64,000 bases of DNA, from contig JAEWYT010000121.1 in NCBI GenBank assembly GCA_023458595.1, positions 35,224 to 99,223 of the forward strand, given 5' to 3'. Shown piece by piece: positions 18,607-27,150 of this stretch (positions are counted from its first letter, which is position 1; every line of letters starts with the position of its first letter). Under the pieces are notes generated by a model. That model saw only the letters and a program-made list of their open reading frames with translations, was not told the origin of the DNA and searched no databases. The translations under genes were made by a program, and so were the position numbers. The DNA comes from Pseudomonadota bacterium. GTDB taxonomy: Bacteria; Pseudomonadota; Alphaproteobacteria; Rhizobiales; Tepidamorphaceae.

Positions 18607-19860
18607 ATGAAATCCAGCTTGTTCTGTGCGGTTGCAGCCACCGCTCTTCTGATGGCCGCCGGCACCAACGCCGCCGAACCGCTCAAGATCGGCGTGACGG
18701 CGACGCTAGAAGGTACGTACACCGTGCTCGGGGAGGACGGCATGCGCGGCTTCGAGGTCGCGCTGCGGGAGCACAACAAGATGGCCGGTGGCCGGCCGCT
18801 CGAGATCATCGTCGCCTCGACGGACGCGAGCCCCGACTCCGCGGTGCGCGCGGTCCGCAAGCTCGTCGAGCAGGACAAGGTCGACGTCGTCGTCTCGCCG
18901 CTGTCCGGCGACGAGGGCATCGCGGTCAAGAACTACGCCAAGACGCAGCCGCAGATGACCTTCATCAACGGCGGGTCGGGCGCGCAGGAGACGACCTTCG
19001 TCGATCCGTCGGAAAACTTCTTCCGCTTCAACATGGACGGCGCCCAGTGGTCCGCCGGCCTTGGCAACTATATCTACAACAACAAGGGCTGGAAGAAGAT
19101 TGCCACGATCGGCGAGGACTACTCCTTCGTCTACACGCAGGTATTCGGCCTCGCGGTCGAGTACTGCAGCGCCGGCGGCGAGATTTCGGAGCGGTTCTGG
19201 GTCCCGCTCGGCACCAAGGACTTCTCGTCGATCATCGCCGCGCTGCCTGACGACGTCGACGCCATCTATCTCGGCCTTGGCGGCGGCGACGCCGTCAACT
19301 TCCTGAACCAGTACGCCCAGGCCGGCGGCGACGCCCACTTCCTCGGCGGCTCGATCATGGTCGACCAGACCGTGCTGTCGTCGAAGGGCAAGGCCAAGGA
19401 ACTCCTGCTCGGCACCCCGGCCGCGTCCGGCCAGGCCGACACCTGGGACAATCCGAAGTGGCAGGCCTTCGTGAAGGCCTATCAGGACGCGTTCCCGCCG
19501 GAGAAGCGCTTCGCCGGCCCCTCGCTGCTCGCCACCAACTACTATGACGCTGCGACCGCCGTGTTCAACGCGCTCGACCAGGTCAACGGCGACCTGAGCG
19601 ACGGTCAGGCGAAGTTCCGCGACGCACTGAAGAACATGGTTCTCGACGCGCCGAACGGCGAGATCAAGCTCGACGAGAACCGCCAGGCGATCGGCACCAA
19701 CTTCGTCACCGAAGTGATCGCCGACAAGGACGGCAACCTGGTCTCCAAGGTCGTGGACGTGGTCCCGAACGTGAACCAGACGCTCGGTATCCCGCTGGAC
19801 GAGTTCAAGAAAATCGGCCTGCCGAGCCGCGACGTTCCGGAGTGCAAGAAGTACAAGTAA
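18607..19860 (+). CDS. Branched-chain amino-acid-type ABC transporter substrate-binding protein
   Basis: This 417-residue protein is a Peripla_BP_6 (LivJ/AmiC-like) binding protein. It has a cleavable signal peptide of about 23 residues (ending TNAAEP) and the IGVTATLEGTYTVLGEDG segment that begins the first lobe. It heads a transporter set whose permease and ATPase genes follow after an AraC gene. Such systems carry amino acids, amides, urea and many aromatic acids, so the family name does not fix the substrate. Its position ahead of two oxygenase and hydroxylase modules suggests uptake of the compound they degrade. Confidence 0.93.
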   Translation: MKSSLFCAVAATALLMAAGTNAAEPLKIGVTATLEGTYTVLGEDGMRGFEVALREHNKMAGGRPLEIIVASTDASPDSAVRAVRKLVEQDKVDVVVSPLSGDEGIAVKNYAKTQPQMTFINGGSGAQETTFVDPSENFFRFNMDGAQWSAGLGNYIYNNKGWKKIATIGEDYSFVYTQVFGLAVEYCSAGGEISERFWVPLGTKDFSSIIAALPDDVDAIYLGLGGGDAVNFLNQYAQAGGDAHFLGGSIMVDQTVLSSKGKAKELLLGTPAASGQADTWDNPKWQAFVKAYQDAFPPEKRFAGPSLLATNYYDAATAVFNALDQVNGDLSDGQAKFRDALKNMVLDAPNGEIKLDENRQAIGTNFVTEVIADKDGNLVSKVVDVVPNVNQTLGIPLDEFKKIGLPSRDVPECKKYK

Positions 19861-20050
19861 GGCACTCGCCGGAATGGACGTGGCGGCGTGCCGCGAGGCC
19901 GCCGCAGGAGTGACGAGGGTCCCGTGCCGTGGGGGCGGCGCGGGGCTTTCGCGTGCCTTGCCCGCCACAACGTATACGAAATCCGTAGCCAGCCACCAAA
20001 AGCTGGACCATACTCAAAAGAAAAAGCCGAAAATCCAAAGGGAGGAGCCG

Positions 20051-20881
20051 TTGAGCACAGCAATTTCTGTGTACCACGGCCACTTCGGCCGTGCGACGCT
20101 TTACGCGCTTGATCGCGCGATGATCAAGCACGCCCACCGGGAAGGTCACCTGACCTTCTGGGTCCAGGGCGGGCTGTCGACCATAGCGATCAAGGACGTC
20201 CCCTGCGTGCTATCACCCGAGACGGGGGCGGCGGTGAATTCGTGGGAGCTTCACTCCTACGATCCGCACGAATGTGAGGTCCGCCAGCACTGTCTGGTCC
20301 TCTACATCAGGCCGGAGTGGTTCTTGAACTTCAGCCGGTCCACGTGCGGCGCGTTGAAATTCGGCCGCCCCGAGGTCGAGATGACACCGCTGATCGTCCG
20401 GCTGGTCGCCCATGTCGTCCACCTGCTGACCGACCCGCACGGCAGCGATCTCCTGGACGGCTATCTCTACGAGCTGACGTCGGCCTGTTTCGAGCAGACC
20501 CACACCTGGGTGCCGGGCGCCCAGGAGGTCGGAGACGAGAGCCGCATCAACGACTTCCGCGTCCGCAAGTCGATCCGGCTGATGACCGAGAATGTCGGCC
20601 AGATCATGGGTCTCGACGACGTCGCCAGCGAGTCGGGCCTGTCGCGCCCGCACTTCTTCAAGCTGTTCCGCAGCCAGACCGGCGTCACGCCCAAGCTGTT
20701 CTGGAACACGATCCGCATGGAGCGGGCGCTGGCCGAGCTGGCGGAGTCGCCGAAGTCGATCACCGACATAAGCCTCGACCTCGGTTTTTCCTCGCAGTCG
20801 AGCTTCACGCGGTTCTTCGTGCTGAACACGGGGCTCGCGCCGACCGAGTACCGACGGGTCGCGCACGTGTTGCACTCCTGA
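20051..20881 (+). CDS. AraC-family transcriptional regulator
   Basis: This 276-residue protein has a C-terminal AraC double helix-turn-helix (about residues 175-270), with DDVASESGLSRPHFFKLF and the FSSQSSFTRFF signature. The N-terminal half would sense a ligand but matches no domain I recognise. I place the start at the TTG at 20051 because a strong GGAGGAG site ends just before it. The frame is open 59 codons upstream, but that part reads as leader sequence. It sits inside the transporter gene set, so it probably regulates this cluster. Confidence 0.85.
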   Translation: MSTAISVYHGHFGRATLYALDRAMIKHAHREGHLTFWVQGGLSTIAIKDVPCVLSPETGAAVNSWELHSYDPHECEVRQHCLVLYIRPEWFLNFSRSTCGALKFGRPEVEMTPLIVRLVAHVVHLLTDPHGSDLLDGYLYELTSACFEQTHTWVPGAQEVGDESRINDFRVRKSIRLMTENVGQIMGLDDVASESGLSRPHFFKLFRSQTGVTPKLFWNTIRMERALAELAESPKSITDISLDLGFSSQSSFTRFFVLNTGLAPTEYRRVAHVLHS

Positions 20882-21057
20882 CGCTGCCCGCGTCCGGACG
20901 GTCTTTCGAAAAGAGACTGTTTGGCATGCGCCGATCGCGGGCGGTGTCTAAGTTTGAACAACGGGGGAGGGCCCCTGCGGGAAAACCGCCGCAAGGAGAC
21001 TGGCGTGCGAGTGCGCCAGCCGACGAAGAACGGCGAACGGGGAAAGGAGACGCGGTC

Positions 21058-21153
21058 ATGGGCGCGCGTACGGCGATAGCTTCCGGCACACGTCGGTCGG
21101 GCGCCGGTCGCGCGCACGCACGGCCGGCCCGTTGTTTCCGGAGAACTGGATGA
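21058..21153 (+). CDS. Possible 31-residue upstream peptide coupled to the permease gene
   Basis: A short open frame starts with ATG seven bases after an AGGAGA ribosome site. It encodes 31 residues, eight of them Arg. Its TGA stop overlaps the ATG of the permease gene in the ATGA arrangement used by real gene pairs here. It may be a translated leader that controls permease synthesis rather than a functional protein. No homology is claimed. Confidence 0.35.
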   Translation: MGARTAIASGTRRSGAGRAHARPARCFRRTG

Positions 21154-22160
21154 GCCGGTTCTTCGAGCGCCACCCGATCTGGTCGATCGTCATCGTGCTC
21201 GCCGCCGCCCTGGTGCTGTGGCTGATCATCGCGCCTTGGCCCGAATGGCTCGAGACACTGATCGATCGCAAGAAGGTCTTCGTCAACGCGGTGTTCAACG
21301 GGGTGACGCTCGGCGCGCTCTATTTCCTCGTCGCCTCGGGCTTCACCCTGATCTTCGGCCTGATGCGCAACGTCAACCTGGCGCATGGCTCTCTCTATCT
21401 GTTCGGCGGCTATCTCGGCTACACGGTCACGGCGGCGACCGGCAGCTGGTATCTCGCCTTCGTCGTCGCCTTCGCCGCCATGGCCCTCTTCGGCATCGTT
21501 CTGCAGGTCGGCGTGTTCCGCCGCATGGAAGGCGAGGAGCTGCGCCAGACGCTGGTGACGATCGGCATCTCGATCGTCCTCGCCGACGTGATGCTTTGGA
21601 TCTGGGGCGGCGACTTCTACCAGGTCGAGCCGCCCGGCTGGCTGTTCGGCGCGGTCGATCTGCCGATCATCACCGCGGTGAAGAGCGACGGCACGGCGGT
21701 CTACATGAAGTATCCGGCGGTGCGAATATTCATCCTGATCGCCTCGATCATCGTCGGGGTGCTGATGTGGCTCGCGCTCAACCGCACCAGGATCGGCATG
21801 ATGATCCGCGCCGGCGTCGACGACCGCGACATGCTGTCGGCGACTGGCGTGCCCATTCAGCTCGTGTTCGTCGCGGTCTTCGCGGTCGGCGCGGGGCTTG
21901 CCGGCGTCGCCGGCGTCGTCGGCGGTACGTTCCAGGCTCTGGCGCCCGGCGTCGACACGCGATTCCTGCTCGCTTCCCTCGTCGTCGTCATCGTCGGCGG
22001 GATGGGTTCGATTCCAGGCGCCGCGATCGGCGCCGTTCTCATCGGCCTCTCCGAGCAGCTCGGCTCGGTCTACGTCCCGACCTACGCCGTCGTGCTGACG
22101 TTTCTTATCATGGTGATCGTGCTGGCTTTCCGCCCGCAGGGACTCCTTGGCAGGAGGTGA
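21150..22160 (+). CDS. Branched-chain-type ABC transporter permease (LivH-like)
   Basis: This 336-residue membrane protein has the LivH features: VNAVFNGVTLGALYFLVASG, the LMRNVNLAHGSLY loop and the VVVIVGGMGSIPGAAIGA loop near the C-terminus. About eight hydrophobic segments are visible. A GGAGAA site precedes the ATG at 21150. It pairs with the LivM-type permease encoded four bases downstream to form the membrane channel of the transporter. Confidence 0.93.
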   Translation: MSRFFERHPIWSIVIVLAAALVLWLIIAPWPEWLETLIDRKKVFVNAVFNGVTLGALYFLVASGFTLIFGLMRNVNLAHGSLYLFGGYLGYTVTAATGSWYLAFVVAFAAMALFGIVLQVGVFRRMEGEELRQTLVTIGISIVLADVMLWIWGGDFYQVEPPGWLFGAVDLPIITAVKSDGTAVYMKYPAVRIFILIASIIVGVLMWLALNRTRIGMMIRAGVDDRDMLSATGVPIQLVFVAVFAVGAGLAGVAGVVGGTFQALAPGVDTRFLLASLVVVIVGGMGSIPGAAIGAVLIGLSEQLGSVYVPTYAVVLTFLIMVIVLAFRPQGLLGRR

Positions 22161-22163
22161 GCG

Positions 22164-23267
22164 ATGGCGGTGCTCGATCAGGACCCGGCAGGCAGTCGAA
22201 CGGGCGTCCGCGCGTCTGATGGCGCCTCGCTCCCCGTCTGGCTGCGCGGCATCGACCCGGGCGTCTGGCTCGTCGGCCTGTTTCTCCTGTTCGTGCCGGC
22301 ATTCACCAACGACTTCATCCAGTTCCAGATCTTCGGCTGGAGTTTCGTGCTCGGCATGATCGCGCTGAGCCTGATGTTCCTTGCGGGCTACGGCGGCATG
22401 GTGTCGCTCGTGCAGATGACCGTCGCCTGCGTCGCCGGCTACATGACCGCGATCTTCGGCCATAGCGCCTTCGAGTCGATCAGCTTCTTCTGGCCGCTGT
22501 GGATCGCGGTGCCGATCGCGATCCTCGTCGCCGTCGTCTTCGGCACCCTCACCGGCGCGCTCGCCGTGCGCACCACCGGCATCTACACGATCATGATCAC
22601 GCTCGCGATCGCGGCGGCCTTCTACTATTTCGGCGAGCAGAACTACTCGATCCTGAACGGCCATCAGGGGTTCAACAGCGTGGCGGCGCCGATCGTGTTC
22701 GGCATCGATTTCCACGACTCGACGCCCTTCTACTACCTCTCGCTCTGCCTGGCCGCGCTCAGCTATTTCGTGGTGCTCTATATCTCGCGCTCGCCCTTCG
22801 GCCTGGCCCTCCAGGGTATCCGCGACAATCCGCGCCGCATGGCGGCAATCGGCTTCAACGTCACGGCCCACCGCATCGCGGCATACGCGTTCGCCGCTTT
22901 CATCGCCGCGATCGCCGGTATCCTGCTCACCTGGCAGAACGGTCAGATCTCGCCGTTCACGGCCGGCATCGGCCCGGTCATCGACATCCTGGTGATCGCC
23001 GTCATCGGCGGCCTCGGCCATCCGATAGGCCCGTTCATCGGCGCGCTCATCTACGTGGTGCTGCGCACGTTCGCGATCGACATTCTCCAGAACGTCGGCC
23101 TGGATCCGTCCCGCTTCAACCTGCTCGTCGGCTTCGGTTTCCTGGTGATCGTGTTCTGGTCGCCGGACGGCGTGCTCGGCCTGTGGACGCGCTGGCGCGA
23201 CCGGTCGCGCGACCGCGACCCGCTGACCGGTGCCCAGAACACGGGCGACCGGCGGGAGGGCCCGTGA
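22164..23267 (+). CDS. Branched-chain-type ABC transporter permease (LivM-like)
   Basis: This 367-residue protein is the second permease of the transporter, with LivM marks such as MFLAGYGGMVSLVQM, the RSPFGLALQGIRDNPRRMAAIGFN loop and VIGGLGHPIGPFIGA. A hydrophilic N-terminus of about 30 residues precedes the first membrane segment. The stop overlaps the start of the first ATPase gene by one base. Confidence 0.93.
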   Translation: MAVLDQDPAGSRTGVRASDGASLPVWLRGIDPGVWLVGLFLLFVPAFTNDFIQFQIFGWSFVLGMIALSLMFLAGYGGMVSLVQMTVACVAGYMTAIFGHSAFESISFFWPLWIAVPIAILVAVVFGTLTGALAVRTTGIYTIMITLAIAAAFYYFGEQNYSILNGHQGFNSVAAPIVFGIDFHDSTPFYYLSLCLAALSYFVVLYISRSPFGLALQGIRDNPRRMAAIGFNVTAHRIAAYAFAAFIAAIAGILLTWQNGQISPFTAGIGPVIDILVIAVIGGLGHPIGPFIGALIYVVLRTFAIDILQNVGLDPSRFNLLVGFGFLVIVFWSPDGVLGLWTRWRDRSRDRDPLTGAQNTGDRREGP

Positions 23268-24055
23268 TGGCGGAAAGCGTCGCCCAGCGCCTCTCCACGG
23301 CCGGAGCCGCCAACGCGCTGGAGCTGCGCGGCGTCTCGCGCATGTTCGGCGCGCTCGCGGCGATGACCGACGTCACGATGACCGTGCGCCCCGGCGAGCG
23401 CCGCGCCGTGCTCGGCTCGAACGGCGCCGGCAAGACGACGCTCTTCAACTGCATCACCGGCGACTTCCTGCCGACGTCCGGCACGATCCGGCTGTTCGGC
23501 GAGGACGTGACGGCCTTTCCCGCCTACGAGCGCATCCGCCGGGGGCTCAGGCGCACCTACCAGATATCGCTTCTGTTCGGCGGCCTGAGCGTCCTCGACA
23601 ACATCTATCTCGCCTGCCGGGGCGTCTCGCGCGGACGGTTCTCGCTGCTGAGGCCACGCCGCAACGACGCGTTGGTCAACGCGGCGGAGGAACTCCTCGA
23701 CGCCGTCCACCTGACCTCGGCGCGCGACACGCTGGTCTCGCAGCTGTCCTACGGCCAGCAGCGCCAGCTCGAGATCGCGCTCGCGCTCGCCGGCGCGCCG
23801 CGCTTCATCCTGTTCGATGAACCCGCCGCCGGCCTGTCGCCGACCGAGCGGCGTGAACTGATCGCCATCCTCTCGGGCCTGCCGGAGCACATCGGCTTCA
23901 TCATCATCGAGCACGACATGGACGTGGCGCTGCGCGTCGCCGAGAGCGTGACGATGATGCACAACGGGCGCATCTTCAAGGAAGGCACGCCGGCGGAAAT
24001 CGAGGACGATCCGGAAGTGCAGGCGCTCTATCTCGGAGGCGGCCACCATGGCTGA
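23267..24055 (+). CDS. ABC transporter ATP-binding protein (LivG-like)
   Basis: This 262-residue ATPase has the Walker A GSNGAGKTT near residue 51, a degenerate signature LSYGQQRQ, and Walker B FILFDEPAAGLSP. The EHDMDVAL switch His segment is also present. The LSYGQ form of the signature is common in LivG-type proteins. Its gene overlaps the second ATPase gene by eight bases. Confidence 0.94.
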   Translation: MAESVAQRLSTAGAANALELRGVSRMFGALAAMTDVTMTVRPGERRAVLGSNGAGKTTLFNCITGDFLPTSGTIRLFGEDVTAFPAYERIRRGLRRTYQISLLFGGLSVLDNIYLACRGVSRGRFSLLRPRRNDALVNAAEELLDAVHLTSARDTLVSQLSYGQQRQLEIALALAGAPRFILFDEPAAGLSPTERRELIAILSGLPEHIGFIIIEHDMDVALRVAESVTMMHNGRIFKEGTPAEIEDDPEVQALYLGGGHHG

Positions 24056-26255
24056 GCGCGAGCGCACCGGCACGCCCGTCCTCGATATCCGGGGCCTCAA
24101 CGTCTACTACGGGGCCTCCCACGCGCTGCAGGGCGTCGACCTGCAGCTCAAGGGCGGGGCGCTCGCCGTCGTCGGCCGCAACGGCATGGGCAAGACGACG
24201 CTCTGCAAGGCCATCATGGGGCTCGTGCCGATCGCCTCGGGCTCGATCCGCTTCGCCGGCCAGGAGCTCGCCGGCCGGTCGCCCGCCGATATCGCCCGCC
24301 TCGGCATCGGCTACGTGCCGCAAGGGCGACGACTGTGGCGCTCGCTGACGGTCGACGAACATCTGCGCATGGTCTCGACCGGCCATGCCGGCTCCTGGAC
24401 GATCGAACGCATCTACTCGACGTTCCCGAGGCTCGCCGAGCGCCGCACCAACGGCGGCGGCCAGCTTTCGGGCGGCGAGCAGCAAATGCTGGCGATCGCC
24501 CGCGCGCTGCTTCTCAACCCGCAGCTCCTCGTCATGGACGAGCCGACCGAGGGTCTGGCGCCCGTCATCGTCGCCCAGGTCGAGGAACTGCTCATGAACC
24601 TCGCCGAGACGGGTGACGTCAACGTCCTCCTGATCGAGCAGAACATCGGCGTCGCCACCGAAGTCGCGCCGCAGGTCGCGATCATGGTCAACGGCCGTAT
24701 CAACCGGCTCATCGAGTCCGGCCAGCTCGCCGGCGACCGCGACATGCAGCAGCGCCTCCTCGGCGTCGGCCGCCATGCCCACGACGAGACGCCGGATACG
24801 GAAACGCCCGCGAGGGCCGCGGCGGACCGGCGGGCGGCATCGGAGCACGGGCCGGTCCGTATCTACATGTCCAACCCCAAGCCGCCGACGCGCTGGTCGC
24901 AGCCGGTGTCCGTGCGCCAGATCGAGCAGTCGGCGCGTATCGTCTCCGCGCCGCGCATCCCCGGCGCGGAGGCCGGCATGCCGCACGCCGAGCTGCGGCC
25001 GCTCGCCTCGCCCGGCGAGAACATCGTCCTCGTCGCCGGTACGCTCGACACCAAGGGCGCGGAGCTGCGCTTCATCCGCGACGTCATCCGCGAGCACGGT
25101 CTTCCCGTTCGCATGGTCGATCTTTCGACGTCGGGCCGCCATTCCGGCGCGGAGATCCCGGCGCATCAGATCGCCGCCTTCCATCCGCGTGGCGCCAGCG
25201 GCGTGTTCACCAACGATCGCGGCGAGTCGGTTGCCGGCATGACGCTCGCCTTCGAGCGCTGGGTGGCGCGGCAGAGCGGCATCGCCGGCATCATCTCGGC
25301 CGGCGGCTCGGGGGGTACGGCGATCGTCGCGCCCGCCATGCGCGCGCTGCCCATAGGCACGCCCAAGCTGATCGTCTCCACCGTCGCCTCGGGCGACGTG
25401 CGCCGCTACGTCGGCCCCTCGGACATCACCATGATGTACTCGGTCGCCGATGTTCAGGGCCTGAACTCGATCACCCGCCTTGTGCTGCGCAACGCCGCCG
25501 CGGCGATGGCCGGAATGGTCCGCGACCGGCGCGAGCATGCGCGCAGGGAGTCCGGAGCCGTCAAGCCCGCCGTCGGCCTCACCATGTTCGGCGTGACGAC
25601 ACCCTGTGTGCGTCAGGTCGCCGACGCGCTGGAGGGGGACTACGACTGCCTCGTCTTCCACGCGACCGGCATCGGCGGCCAGTCGATGGAGAAGCTCGTC
25701 GACGGCGGCCAGATCCGCGCGGTGGTCGACATCACCACGACCGAGATCTGCGATATGGTCGCAGGCGGCATCTTCCCGGCGACCGCCGATCGCTTCGGCG
25801 CCATCATCCGCACCCGGATCCCGTACATCGGCTCCTGCGGCGCCCTCGACATGGTCAATTTCGGTGCGCCCGACACGGTGCCGGAGAAATACCGCCACCG
25901 CACCTTCTATCACCACAACCCCCAGATCACGCTGATGCGCACGACGCCGGAGGAGAACGCGGAGATGGGCCGCTGGATCGGCGCGCGGCTCAACGAGATG
26001 GAAGGTCCGGTCCGCTTCTTCCTGCCCGAGGGCGGCGTCTCGCAGCTCGATCAGCCGGGCCAGCCCTTCCACGATCCCGCAGCCGACCGCGCGCTCTTCG
26101 CCGCGCTCGAGCAGACCGTGCGTCAGACCGCGACCCGGCAGCTGATACGGCTGCCCGGCAACATCAACGACCCCGCCTTTTCCGCAGAGCTCGTCGCCGC
26201 CTTCCGGGCGCTCCACGGCTCGACGCGGCCGAAACCGAGACGGGCGAGAAGGTGA
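24048..26255 (+). CDS. LivF-like ABC ATPase fused to a Tm-1-like (UPF0261) domain
   Basis: This 735-residue protein joins two parts. Residues 1 to about 240 are a LivF-type ATPase with Walker A GRNGMGKTT (43-51), signature LSGGEQQ (140-146) and Walker B LLVMDEPTEGL. A charged linker of about 80 residues follows. From about residue 324 to the end there is a UPF0261/Tm-1-like domain, starting with IVLVAGTLDTKGAEL and containing GGSGGTAIVAPAMRALPIG and TTPCVRQVADAL. UPF0261 proteins bind ATP in the plant Tm-1 homologue, but their bacterial role is not settled. The frame is continuous across the join, so the fusion is real in this sequence. The next gene encodes the usual partner of this domain. 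Confidence 0.9.
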   Translation: MAERERTGTPVLDIRGLNVYYGASHALQGVDLQLKGGALAVVGRNGMGKTTLCKAIMGLVPIASGSIRFAGQELAGRSPADIARLGIGYVPQGRRLWRSLTVDEHLRMVSTGHAGSWTIERIYSTFPRLAERRTNGGGQLSGGEQQMLAIARALLLNPQLLVMDEPTEGLAPVIVAQVEELLMNLAETGDVNVLLIEQNIGVATEVAPQVAIMVNGRINRLIESGQLAGDRDMQQRLLGVGRHAHDETPDTETPARAAADRRAASEHGPVRIYMSNPKPPTRWSQPVSVRQIEQSARIVSAPRIPGAEAGMPHAELRPLASPGENIVLVAGTLDTKGAELRFIRDVIREHGLPVRMVDLSTSGRHSGAEIPAHQIAAFHPRGASGVFTNDRGESVAGMTLAFERWVARQSGIAGIISAGGSGGTAIVAPAMRALPIGTPKLIVSTVASGDVRRYVGPSDITMMYSVADVQGLNSITRLVLRNAAAAMAGMVRDRREHARRESGAVKPAVGLTMFGVTTPCVRQVADALEGDYDCLVFHATGIGGQSMEKLVDGGQIRAVVDITTTEICDMVAGGIFPATADRFGAIIRTRIPYIGSCGALDMVNFGAPDTVPEKYRHRTFYHHNPQITLMRTTPEENAEMGRWIGARLNEMEGPVRFFLPEGGVSQLDQPGQPFHDPAADRALFAALEQTVRQTATRQLIRLPGNINDPAFSAELVAAFRALHGSTRPKPRRARR

Positions 26256-26263
26256 CCGCGCGA

Positions 26264-27100
26264 ATGCCGATCGAACGAAAGAACATCCTCGAGAAGTTCC
26301 GCGCCATGATCGCGAGCGGCGAGCCGATCATCGGCGGCGGCGCGGGGACGGGCCTTTCCGCGAAGTGCGAGGAGGCCGGCGGCATCGATCTGATCGTGAT
26401 CTACAATTCCGGGCGTTACCGGATGGCCGGTCGAGGTTCGCTGGCCGGACTTCTGGCCTACGGCGACGCCAACCAGATCGTTGTCGAGATGGCCTCCGAG
26501 GTACTGCCCGTCGTGAAGCGCACGCCGGTACTCGCCGGCGTCAACGGCACCGACCCGTTCCGACTGATGGACGTCTTCCTCGACGAACTCAAGCGCATCG
26601 GCTTCTCGGGGGTGCAGAACTTCCCGACGGTCGGCCTCTTCGACGGCACGTTCCGCTCAAATCTGGAAGAGACCGGCATGTCCTATGGCCTCGAGGTCGA
26701 CATGATCGGCAAGGCGCGCGCCAAGAACATGCTGACGACGCCTTACGTCTTCAACGAGGCTGACGCGGCGGCGATGGCGAAGGCCGGCGCCGACATCGTC
26801 GTCTGCCACCTGGGCCTCACCACCGGCGGCTCGATCGGCGCGGAGACCGCGCTCAAGCTCAAGGACTGCCCGGCCAAGGTCGACGCGTGGGCGGAGGCCG
26901 CCCTCAAGGTCAACAAGGATGTGATCGTGCTCGTCCACGGCGGCCCCGTCGCCATGCCGGACGACGCGCGCTTCATCCTCAAGGAAACGCGCAACTGTCA
27001 CGGCTTCTACGGCGCCTCCTCGATGGAGCGCCTGCCGACGGAGGTCGCGCTGACGGAACAAACGCGCCGGTTCAAGGAAATCGGCCGCAAGCATGGGTAA
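26264..27100 (+). CDS. TIM-barrel phosphoenolpyruvate hydrolase-like protein (Tm-1 C-terminal type)
   Basis: This 278-residue protein matches the TIM-barrel family annotated as phosphoenolpyruvate hydrolase-like (PF09370). Visible segments are IIGGGAGTGLSAK near the N-terminus, LIVIYNSGRYRMAGRGSLAG, and the GVQNFPTVGLFDG strand. The family is found with, or fused to, UPF0261 in bacteria, fungi and the plant protein Tm-1. I use the ATG at 26264. A GTG four codons upstream overlaps the previous stop and is also possible. Its reaction is not known with certainty. Confidence 0.85.
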   Translation: MPIERKNILEKFRAMIASGEPIIGGGAGTGLSAKCEEAGGIDLIVIYNSGRYRMAGRGSLAGLLAYGDANQIVVEMASEVLPVVKRTPVLAGVNGTDPFRLMDVFLDELKRIGFSGVQNFPTVGLFDGTFRSNLEETGMSYGLEVDMIGKARAKNMLTTPYVFNEADAAAMAKAGADIVVCHLGLTTGGSIGAETALKLKDCPAKVDAWAEAALKVNKDVIVLVHGGPVAMPDDARFILKETRNCHGFYGASSMERLPTEVALTEQTRRFKEIGRKHG

Positions 27101-27150
27101 CGGCAGGGGGTAGTCATGACGCTGCCGCTACCGGTTCGGGAGGAAAGACC

